Shown: in pieces, positions 1 through 6,372 of the stretch
Numbering within the stretch: position 1 is the first letter of the stretch
How the letters are laid out: every line of letters starts with the position of its first letter
NCBI GenBank assembly: GCA_022825675.1
Contig: JAJDWK010000046.1
Coordinates: 1-64,000, forward strand
DNA length: 64,000 nt
Origin: Anaerolineae bacterium
GTDB taxonomy: Bacteria; Chloroflexota; Anaerolineae; Aggregatilineales; Phototrophicaceae
Reading direction: 5' to 3'
Position numbers and translations under genes: made by a program
Notes under the pieces: model-generated
The model's input: the letters and a program-made list of their open reading frames with translations, nothing else
Database searches by the model: none
What the model was told of the DNA's origin: nothing

Positions 1-612
1 GCAACAAACACGCCCGTGCCCAGCGGACCTCACGCCGCTTTGATTAGCACCTTAATAGTCTATGCGCAGGAGGATTACGGGGCGGAGCATCAAAAACGCT
101 GGAAGCGGGCGCTGGCGGCATTGGGCTGGGACAGCGGCGAAAGCGCGATGACGCTGCAAGAGGCGAAAGACATGCGGGATACTTACAGCAGCAGCCGCTG
201 GCAGCCGGTGGTCGATGCGCTGACGCAATTAAATCCGCCGACGAATACGCCTGTGCCGCCGACGAACACGCCCGTCCCGCCGACGAATACACCAATCCCG
301 CCGACGAACACGCCAGTTCCGCCAACGAACACGCCCATCCCGCCAACGAATACACCCGTGCCGCCGACAAATACGCCAGTGTCACAGAGCTATACGGTGC
401 CGCAGAGTCTGATAGACGACATCAGGGTTTGGCGGGCGGAGCAGGGCACTGAGTCCGACCATTACAAGCGCTGGACGCGGGTTTTGGCGGCTTTTGGCAA
501 AGCCAGCCACAATAATCCTATGGGCGTCAGCGAGGCGAAAATCTATCGCGACCGCGGCTGGAACCGCTGGATTGAGGTGGTCAAGGCGCTGGAGAAGCTG
601 GCGGGGGATTAA
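1..612 (+). CDS. Thr/Pro-stalk repeat protein, 5' end outside window
   Basis: The reading frame is open from base 1 and already encodes a TNTP-type motif there, so the gene begins upstream and only its C-terminal 203 residues are visible. Two related helical segments of about 60 residues, each with a KRW core ([13 protein letters not shown] and [13 protein letters not shown]) and an EAK..RD segment, flank a stalk of seven PPTNTP(V/I) heptads. Such stalks are typical of surface-exposed Chloroflexota proteins and probably act as an extended spacer in the envelope. The function of the repeated helical module is not recognised; each copy ends in a W...VV.AL.(Q/K)L pattern. No enzyme motif is seen. 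Confidence 0.7.
   Translation, partial: ATNTPVPSGPHAALISTLIVYAQEDYGAEHQKRWKRALAALGWDSGESAMTLQEAKDMRDTYSSSRWQPVVDALTQLNPPTNTPVPPTNTPVPPTNTPIPPTNTPVPPTNTPIPPTNTPVPPTNTPVSQSYTVPQSLIDDIRVWRAEQGTESDHYKRWTRVLAAFGKASHNNPMGVSEAKIYRDRGWNRWIEVVKALEKLAGD
235..381 (+). repeat. Seven 21-bp tandem repeats encoding PPTNTP(V/I)
   Basis: Seven in-phase 21-base units run without interruption from 235 to 381. Differences between units are mostly third-position changes (aat/aac, cct/ccc/cca) or Val/Ile swaps, which indicates selection on the protein. A further TNTP motif at bases 4-15 suggests another stalk upstream of the window edge. Slippage at such a repeat could vary stalk length. Confidence 0.9.
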
Positions 613-766
613 GCGTCCAGCCCGTCAGCCACAAAATCCGCCTCGGATATATTTGAATGTCTGCGCGTTTCTCAGCGCTGCCTGCTCGCGCATTTTCAAA
701 GCAAGCGGCAGGGATATGCTACACTAGCGGCATGCTGAGCTGCATCACATTTTGGAGAAAGCAGTT

Positions 767-2023
767 ATGACCATAGACACCATTATTGTCGGGGCGGGCG
801 GACGCGGGAACGCCTATGGCAATTTTGCATTGGAGCACCCGGCGGACCTGCAAGTTGTTGGCATCGCCGAGCCGGACGCGCTCCGCCGCGAACGCTTCAT
901 CGGCTTGCATGATATCGCGCCGAGCATGGCGTTTGAGGGCTGGCAGGAGCTGCTGGCGAGCGGGGAGCGCAAAGCCGCCACCATCATCAACTGCACTATG
1001 GACCGCATGCACTTTGACTCGACGATGAAGATGCTCGAGCTGGGCTATGATGTGCTGCTGGAAAAGCCGATGTCACCGGTGCTGGACGAGAACCTGCAGC
1101 TGGTGCAAAAAGCTGAGCAGACCGGGTGCCTCTTGCAAGTCTGCCATGTGCTGCGTTATACGCCCTTTTGGCAGGCGCTGCGGGCGGTGGTGCAATCGGG
1201 CGCTTTGGGCAAGATCATCAGCGTGACGCATCGCGAAAACCTCAGTTTTTCCCACATGGCGCATAGCTTCGTCCGCGGGAACTGGCGCAATGCCGGCACA
1301 TCAGGTCCTATGATTCTGTCAAAATGCTGCCACGATTTTGATGTCCTGTTATGGATTTTGAAAAAGCGAGTTCGGCGCTTGCAATCCTTCGGCTCGCTGA
1401 TGCACTTCCGCCCGGAGAATGCGCCCGCAGGCGCCACCGAGCGCTGCACTGACCCCTGCCCGGCGGCGGATACCTGCAAATATGAAGCGACCCGGCTCTA
1501 CGCGCGCGCTGGCTCGGGTTTTCCGCTGAACGCGGTATCCTGGACGCCGACAGCCGAGGCACGGCTCGAGGCGCTGCATACAGGCTGGTACGGGCGCTGC
1601 GTCTATTTTTGCGATAATGATGTGGTGGATCATCAAACGGTGACTATGGAGATGGAAGACGGCGCGACCGTCAGCCTGATAATGAACGGGCAGGGCGATG
1701 AAGAATGCCGAACTATGCGCTGGGACGGCACAAAGGCGACCCTCTATGGCAAGTTCGCGGCGAGCGGCGACGAAATCCGCATCCATCATCATCGCTCGGG
1801 CGAGGTGGAAACGGTGCCCGTGATAGCGCGCGACAGCAGCGGCCATGGCGGCGGCGATTTTGGCATCGTGCGCAGTTTCCTCAACACAATTAAGGGGCAG
1901 CCTGATGACAGCGTTACTACCGCCCGCGAATCGCTGGAGAGCCATCTGCTCGCTTTCGCCGCGGAAGAATCACGACTGAATAACAGCGTCATTACTATGG
2001 AGGAATATCGCAATCGCTTTTGA
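767..2023 (+). CDS. Gfo/Idh/MocA-family NAD(P)-dependent oxidoreductase
   Basis: The protein opens with a Rossmann nucleotide-binding motif (VGAGGRGNAYG) and carries the family EKP motif (LLEKPMSPVL), whose lysine is the usual catalytic residue. A cysteine-bearing insert (CTDPCPAADTCKYEA) lies in the middle of the C-terminal domain, as in several sugar-dehydrogenase-like members. The likely reaction is reversible oxidation of a sugar, inositol or sugar derivative; the substrate cannot be read from sequence. The ATG at 767 is preferred because GGAG at 754-757 sits nine bases upstream; a TTG at 752 overlaps that site. It is monocistronic, with a possible -10 (TACACT) at 720-725. Confidence 0.85.
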   Translation: MTIDTIIVGAGGRGNAYGNFALEHPADLQVVGIAEPDALRRERFIGLHDIAPSMAFEGWQELLASGERKAATIINCTMDRMHFDSTMKMLELGYDVLLEKPMSPVLDENLQLVQKAEQTGCLLQVCHVLRYTPFWQALRAVVQSGALGKIISVTHRENLSFSHMAHSFVRGNWRNAGTSGPMILSKCCHDFDVLLWILKKRVRRLQSFGSLMHFRPENAPAGATERCTDPCPAADTCKYEATRLYARAGSGFPLNAVSWTPTAEARLEALHTGWYGRCVYFCDNDVVDHQTVTMEMEDGATVSLIMNGQGDEECRTMRWDGTKATLYGKFAASGDEIRIHHHRSGEVETVPVIARDSSGHGGGDFGIVRSFLNTIKGQPDDSVTTARESLESHLLAFAAEESRLNNSVITMEEYRNRF

Positions 2024-2047
2024 TGCCACAGAAAATCATAGGCGCTG

Positions 2048-2119
2048 TACCCCCGACAGGATTCGAACCTGTGCGCCTGGTTCCGGAAACCAGCGCTCTA
2101 TCCCCTGAGCTACGGGGGC
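2048..2119 (-). tRNA. tRNA-Arg (anticodon CCG)
   Basis: Read on the minus strand the sequence folds into a cloverleaf with acceptor arm GCCCCCG/CGGGGGT, D-arm GCTC..GAGC, anticodon stem CTGGT/ACCAG around loop TTCCGGA, and a T-arm containing GTTCGAATC. The anticodon CCG reads the arginine codon CGG. The discriminator is A and CCA is not encoded. Confidence 0.93.
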
Positions 2120-2130
2120 ATACACGCTGG

Positions 2131-2159
2131 ATCTTAGCAGAAGGTTCCCCGAGCATCAA
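2131..2159 (-). promoter_or_regulatory. sigma70-type promoter of tRNA-Arg
   Basis: On the minus strand TTGATG (2154-2159) is followed after 17 bases by TAAGAT (2131-2136), ending 11 bases upstream of the tRNA 5' end. Spacing and position fit a stable-RNA promoter. Confidence 0.7.
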
Positions 2160-2193
2160 GTGCTGTTGGCGGGGCAATTGCATCAAACAATTA

Positions 2194-2247
2194 TTCACCA
2201 CAGAGACACTGAGGGCACAGAGATTTTTCTGCAATCCCGCAGAAAAA
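2194..2247 (+). repeat. Dispersed intergenic repeat of the CACCACAGAGACAC type with hairpin
   Basis: Bases 2194-2223 match a repeat family also present at 52372-52436 in this window (both contain TTCACCACA(G/A)AGACAC). It is followed by a perfect 9-bp hairpin, TTTTTCTGC at 2224-2232 against GCAGAAAAA at 2239-2247 with a 6-base loop, which could also act as a terminator. No reading frame is supported. Confidence 0.65.
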
Positions 2248-2255
2248 GCGGGCAA

Positions 2256-2328
2256 TGTAGGGGCGTTTCGCCGAAACGCCCGCAAGATTGTGTCGCTTTG
2301 CGTGGGCGAGCCGAGGCTCACCCCTACA
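2256..2328. repeat. 73-bp palindromic repeat with TGTAGGGG/CCCCTACA ends
   Basis: The element is bounded by the inverted pair TGTAGGGG (2256-2263) and CCCCTACA (2321-2328). It contains a near-perfect inner palindrome, GGGCGTTTC/GAAACGCCC, and a second imperfect one around 2303-2322. It lies in a gene-free gap between tRNA-Arg and the lipoprotein gene and looks like a REP or MITE-type mobile hairpin. The remaining gap to 2465 holds only a candidate -10 (TATACT at 2422-2427). Confidence 0.65.
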
Positions 2329-2465
2329 AATCCCTAGAAGCATGTTGCAATCGACATGGATGATTTTGATGCGATTGCCCTGGTGCTGTTGGGCGCGGTC
2401 TAGTATTTCGGTGATGCCTGCTATACTCTCGGCGGTCTGCGAAGAATCTTGCGGAGTGCAGGGCA

Positions 2466-3176
2466 TTGTGGCGCAAACTGCTTGAGCTGAGACAGGGCTG
2501 GTTGCCATGGGCTTTTGTACTGCTCTGCCTGACGGGCTGCGGCGCCTTCAGCGACAGCGGCGCAGTTGCCACCATTGACGCGGAGTTACTTATGTACGCT
2601 ACCGAGGGCAGCGGCATTCAAGCCGCCGCCACCGCGGAGCAAAGCATGCTGATAGAAACGGTAGTCGCCGCGAGTACGCGCGTGGCGCAGGTATCGGCGG
2701 TGAACGCGGCGCTCGGCGCGACCTTGCGGGCGATCTATACCCCCACGCCCGCCGTGCGCCCGGTGGTTGTCAGCGCCGATGACATGGGCGCGTCGCTCGG
2801 CGACGATAGGATGGCGGACGGCGCGGAGAATGGCGCGATGCAAGCTACCGATGTGGTGACAGCGACCGCGACTGATCCCAACAGCGGCTGTGCCCTGGGA
2901 ATAACGCAGCAATTTAACCAGAATACCGCGCAAATTTTCGTGACGGCGCGGGTGACCAACCTGCAAGCGGGCACACATTTCCGCGTGATTTGGCAACGAG
3001 GGACGGCGCAGCTCTATGAGTATTCTTGGACTGCTAATATCTCGCGGGCGGCGTACTGTATATGGTTTTATGTGTCGCCCGAAGACTTCGCTTTCACTCC
3101 CGGCGACTATCGGGCAGCGCTGTATGCTGATGACGCTCCAGTGGGCAGCGCCAATTTTGCCATCGTCGCCAGCTAA
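2466..3176 (+). CDS. Predicted lipoprotein of unknown function
   Basis: The N-terminus is a lipoprotein signal: charged residues, a hydrophobic run, and lipobox LTGC with cysteine near residue 25, so the product is probably anchored on the outer face of the membrane. A low-complexity Ala-rich helical part follows, then from about residue 145 a beta-rich domain (ITQQFNQNTAQIFVTARV ... FRVIWQRG) that resembles secreted carbohydrate- or ligand-binding beta sandwiches but is not assigned. Translation starts at TTG 2466, with GGAG at 2453-2456 nine bases upstream and TATACT at 2422-2427 as a likely -10. The M23 peptidase gene follows after 13 bases, so the two are probably co-transcribed. Confidence 0.72.
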   Translation: MWRKLLELRQGWLPWAFVLLCLTGCGAFSDSGAVATIDAELLMYATEGSGIQAAATAEQSMLIETVVAASTRVAQVSAVNAALGATLRAIYTPTPAVRPVVVSADDMGASLGDDRMADGAENGAMQATDVVTATATDPNSGCALGITQQFNQNTAQIFVTARVTNLQAGTHFRVIWQRGTAQLYEYSWTANISRAAYCIWFYVSPEDFAFTPGDYRAALYADDAPVGSANFAIVAS

Positions 3177-3189
3177 GGACGCGCTAAGT

Positions 3190-4071
3190 TTGCCAAGATT
3201 TTGCATCTTCGCCGCGCTTGTGATTGTCTTCGCCACGAGCCTTCTGCCAGCGCAGAGCCAGGACAGTTTGTCGGGGGCGGTTTCTGCCATTAGTTATATG
3301 CGCGCCGAACGCAAAGAGCACAAGCTCTTACATCGCCCGCTAGAACTAAGGGCAGGCACTCCGCATCGTGTTGACCGCAGCTATCCTTATGGCAGCATCC
3401 AGCTTGAGCGCCGTCCCGTGCATCTGGGCGTGGAGTTTGCCAGCCCGCGATTCACGCCGGTCTACTCCGCTGAAGCAGGGCGGGTTGTCTTCGCTGGCAG
3501 CGACCAGGAAACGCAGCTGGGACCGCGGTTGGACTATTATGGCAATGTCGTCGTGCTCGCCCATACTATGCGCTCGCTTTCTGGTCGGCGCATTTTTACA
3601 CTCTATGGGCATTTGGATTCGATTAATGTTGAAGCCGGGCAACGGCTCGATGAGCTTGATTTCATCGGCACGGTTGGCTCTAGCGGCGTGGCAATCGGCG
3701 CGCATTTGCATTTTGAAGTGCGTGTCGACGACCCATTCGATTATCGCAAGACGCTTAACCCGGAACTGTGGCTGCAGCACCTCGAAGACAAAGGCATGAT
3801 AATCGGCTCTTTGCGGGATGCCGCCGGCAACTTTATTTTTGGCAAGCGTCTGACAATCCGCGCTGACGGCATCAGCCGCGATGTCTATACCTACAGCAGC
3901 GAAGTGGTCAACCCAGACCCGGTTTGGAATGAGAATTTCACCCTTGGCGATCTGGAAGCCGGGGACTATGAAATCCTGGTGTTGGATGCGGCTGGCAAGC
4001 TGGCTCACCATTCTTTTCAAACTGTCGATGCCTATGGCATAACATTCGTCGAAATCGTCTTGGATTCCTAA
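3190..4071 (+). CDS. M23-family metallopeptidase (LytM/peptidoglycan endopeptidase type)
   Basis: After a signal peptide (residues 1-24, ending AQSQ) comes an M23 zinc peptidase domain, about residues 70-190. It shows the first zinc motif as H78-LGV-E82, YGHLD with H141, and the HLH motif H172-L-H174. The usual HxxxD has Glu instead of Asp at position 82, which is uncommon. A C-terminal beta domain of about 100 residues follows (IIGSLRDAAGNFIFGKRL), perhaps for wall binding. Likely role: cleaving peptide crosslinks in peptidoglycan outside the membrane. TTG 3190 is chosen as start because AAGGA (3175-3179) lies 10 bases upstream and it yields a clean signal peptide; the frame continues upstream into the lipoprotein gene, which is probably not translated. 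Confidence 0.82.
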   Translation: MPRFCIFAALVIVFATSLLPAQSQDSLSGAVSAISYMRAERKEHKLLHRPLELRAGTPHRVDRSYPYGSIQLERRPVHLGVEFASPRFTPVYSAEAGRVVFAGSDQETQLGPRLDYYGNVVVLAHTMRSLSGRRIFTLYGHLDSINVEAGQRLDELDFIGTVGSSGVAIGAHLHFEVRVDDPFDYRKTLNPELWLQHLEDKGMIIGSLRDAAGNFIFGKRLTIRADGISRDVYTYSSEVVNPDPVWNENFTLGDLEAGDYEILVLDAAGKLAHHSFQTVDAYGITFVEIVLDS

Positions 4072-4132
4072 GGACTGTGCCGCGCCCGGCAAAATTAGGC
4101 AGAGATGGCTGCCCCAACCGCGTCCCGACAGC

Positions 4133-4161
4133 TTGATTTTCCTCGCCGCGCCTTCTATACT
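4133..4161 (+). promoter_or_regulatory. sigma70-type promoter of greA
   Basis: TTGATT (4133-4138), a 17-base spacer, and TATACT (4156-4161), about 120 bases ahead of the greA start. A clear housekeeping promoter shape. Confidence 0.7.
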
Positions 4162-4284
4162 CTGCTGGCAGTTTGCTTGAAAGGGGCAGGCTTTCCTGCC
4201 ATGTTAGGCTAGCGTCGTCTTCAGTCGAGATTGTACAAATGGGAGTTGCGCAAAGCGAAGCCCGCATACCTAAGGAAGGCATTT

Positions 4285-4752
4285 ATGGTGGCAGAAAGAA
4301 CCTACCTGAGCAAAGACGAAGCAGCCGCATTTCAGCTCAAGCTGAGGCAGTTGGAACAGCGGAAGCCAGCCCTGGCGCTTAAGCTGCAAGAAGCGCGAGA
4401 GCAGGGAGACCTAAAAGAGAACGCCGACTACCATGACGCCAAGGAAAAGCTGGGCTACATCGAAGGGCAGATACAAGATATCGTCGCCACCTTGCAAACG
4501 GCGACCATTGTAGAATATACGGGTCCAACCGATACCGTGCGCCTGGGCGCGACCGTCATCATCCAAGAGGTAGGCACGGATGAGAATGAAGAATATACAA
4601 TTGTCGGCAGCGCGGAAGCCAATCGCAACCAGCGCAACATCTCGCTCAAGAGCCCGGTTGGCGCGGCATTGCTCGGCAAAAAAGCTGGTGCCAGGGTGAA
4701 AGTGAATACGCCTGGCGGCATCGTGAAGTTCAAAATTGTCGATGTCCGCTAG
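4285..4752 (+). CDS. greA: Transcription elongation factor GreA
   Basis: GreA rescues backtracked RNA polymerase by stimulating cleavage of the transcript 3' end through the secondary channel. The 155 residues fit the family length of about 158. The N-terminal coiled coil carries the acidic tip GDLKENADYHDAKE, whose Asp and Glu coordinate the catalytic magnesium, and the C-terminal FKBP-like domain ends in SPVGAALLGKKAG and a TPGG turn. ATG 4285 is supported by AAGGAAGG at 4272-4279; in-frame codons further upstream lack such a site. The gene is a single transcription unit with its own promoter and terminator. Confidence 0.95.
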   Translation: MVAERTYLSKDEAAAFQLKLRQLEQRKPALALKLQEAREQGDLKENADYHDAKEKLGYIEGQIQDIVATLQTATIVEYTGPTDTVRLGATVIIQEVGTDENEEYTIVGSAEANRNQRNISLKSPVGAALLGKKAGARVKVNTPGGIVKFKIVDVR

Positions 4753-4812
4753 CGGGAGTGTGCACTTCTAACTTGCGGCTTGGCAGCCGCGAGCTTCCCC
4801 TGCAGGATACAC

Positions 4813-4851
4813 AGAAAAAGAGCCTCATCAAGTTGATGAGGCTCTTTTTCT
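4813..4851. terminator. Bidirectional intrinsic terminator between greA and the convergent gene
   Basis: A long near-perfect palindrome, AAAAAGAGCCTCATCAA against TTGATGAGGCTCTTTTT, gives a stable hairpin flanked by A and T runs on both sides. It can therefore terminate greA from the left and the minus-strand gene from the right. Confidence 0.93.
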
Positions 4852-4866
4852 TGTCTGTATCTATGC

Positions 4867-6234
4867 TTAGGAAAATGGCATGAAGTTGCCAGTCCCGCCG
4901 AAGGGATCATCGTCTTCGTCCTCCGGACGTTTGCTGGGCGGCGCTTTGCCAGTCGGCGCTGATGACCCAGCCACGCCGGGCGGCGGTGCCGGTGCCTCGC
5001 GGCGCGCCGGCGGGTTGAAGCGCAGATCAACATATTCGGCTACCGGCGAATCAGCCGCCGTGGGATACCGGCTGGCGGGCACAGCTGTACGCAGGTTCTG
5101 CCGCTGCCAAACCAGCAATTCGATTTGCAGGCTCTCGATGCCGCTGTTCGGCAAGCCGCCGCCATAGTTATAGACGACGGATTTGACATCCGCCTGCACC
5201 AAAAGCGAGTTGCTTTCCAAGTTCACGCGGCGTCCAACTTCTGCTGGCAAGATATCCGTGAACGGGTCTTGCACGCGGTTGACCAGCGCCGCCTGGAAGT
5301 TCGGGTCAGCGATGGCAGCGGGTGCCGCGAATACCTTTGTGGTCGTCTGTTGCGATGCCATGTCAAAGCTCCAGACTTCGACCGACTGCAGCTCCCCGCC
5401 GACTTGCGTCGCCGTGGATACATGGCATTCGCCAAGGAACTGGCTGTCCTGCTGCGGGCTCAGCTCCAGCGCGTAAGAATCGTCATACATTTGCCCTTTG
5501 ACATAGCTGGACACCGTATGCAGGATTGGCGCGCCGTACTGTGGATGCTGCACACCGCTCCGTTCGGTTTCGTCATCATAAATGTCAGCCGCGCCAGCTT
5601 GCTCTTGCGCCACCGCAAGCGTTCGGAATCCTTGGCTCTTCCCATCGGCATTGCTGGCGCTCCCGGGGTTGACAGCGCGCCAAGCGATGGCGAGCAGCGG
5701 CAGCGCAACAGCGACAATTGCCAGCGCCAGCAAAACTTGCAAGGCGCTGCCGAGCAGGCCGGGATCTTGGGGCGCGGCGGTGCCGGTGAGCGCTTCAAAA
5801 CCGCCGACTGTCGTCAATGCGCTGAGCGCCACTCGCTCCGCAGTCGGTACGCGCGCGCTCTCCGCCAAACCCAGTACCGTTTCTTGAGGGTTGGGAATCT
5901 GCTGTAAGACAAGCAGGGCATTGGAATCGTCATAATGAATGTTCTGGGAGTGCCCCACCGCGACCATGCGCACCCATTGCTGGATGGCTTGCTCGCTCAA
6001 ATGCCGTGGCGATGCGCCCGTGAATTCGGTTGGGAGTATCATATAGGCAGTCGCCATGCCCAATATCATGCCCAGCAGCACAAGCAGAACCGCGCTTGGC
6101 GGGGGGGCGGCTGCCAGCCAATTCTGCAGGCGCGGGTTGGAGCGGGAAAGGGCAGCGCCCAGCCCGAAGGGCAGGCGATTCCATCCGCTTGCCTCAGCCT
6201 GCGCGCGCTCTGGAATATCGCTGTTAAGACTCAT
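4867..6234 (-). CDS. Two-TM membrane protein of unknown function with acidic Pro-rich tail
   Basis: The 455-residue protein has one hydrophobic segment near residue 48 (VLLVLLGMILGMATAYMIL), an extracytoplasmic stretch of about 100 residues, and a second near residue 175 (LLALAIVAVALPLLAI). A soluble region of about 200 residues follows, then a disordered tail ending DEDDDPFGGTGNF. No catalytic motif is seen. ATG 6234 has AAAGGT upstream; a frame extension upstream lacks a site. It lies last in the ffh-to-topA minus run but has its own promoter-like signal in a 138-base gap, so it may be transcribed separately. No family is recognised. Confidence 0.7.
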   Translation of the reverse strand: MSLNSDIPERAQAEASGWNRLPFGLGAALSRSNPRLQNWLAAAPPPSAVLLVLLGMILGMATAYMILPTEFTGASPRHLSEQAIQQWVRMVAVGHSQNIHYDDSNALLVLQQIPNPQETVLGLAESARVPTAERVALSALTTVGGFEALTGTAAPQDPGLLGSALQVLLALAIVAVALPLLAIAWRAVNPGSASNADGKSQGFRTLAVAQEQAGAADIYDDETERSGVQHPQYGAPILHTVSSYVKGQMYDDSYALELSPQQDSQFLGECHVSTATQVGGELQSVEVWSFDMASQQTTTKVFAAPAAIADPNFQAALVNRVQDPFTDILPAEVGRRVNLESNSLLVQADVKSVVYNYGGGLPNSGIESLQIELLVWQRQNLRTAVPASRYPTAADSPVAEYVDLRFNPPARREAPAPPPGVAGSSAPTGKAPPSKRPEDEDDDPFGGTGNFMPFS

Positions 6235-6330
6235 ATTTTGTGACCTTTCGAGCCGTCGGTTCACATAACTCAAGATTTCTAGGCTTGCATACGGGCGCGC
6301 CAGCATTGCCGCTCGCGCCAACTGCGAAAC

Positions 6331-6360
6331 AGTATAGTATCGCTTCCAAATCAGCGCAAA
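6331..6360 (-). promoter_or_regulatory. Candidate promoter of the two-TM membrane protein gene
   Basis: On the minus strand TTTGCG (6355-6360), an 18-base spacer and TATACT (6331-6336) lie about 100 bases upstream of ATG 6234. The -10 is perfect in its key positions; the -35 is moderate. Confidence 0.5.
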
Positions 6361-6372
6361 GCGAAGACGGGG

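Noticed and set aside
235..381. Regular repeats that could be taken for a CRISPR array
   Set aside because: The 21-base units are contiguous with no spacers and stay in codon phase, encoding PPTNTP heptads.
3016..3189. Upstream extension of the M23 peptidase frame into the lipoprotein gene
   Set aside because: It would overlap a well-supported lipoprotein gene and hide the signal peptide; TTG 3190 with AAGGA upstream explains both genes.
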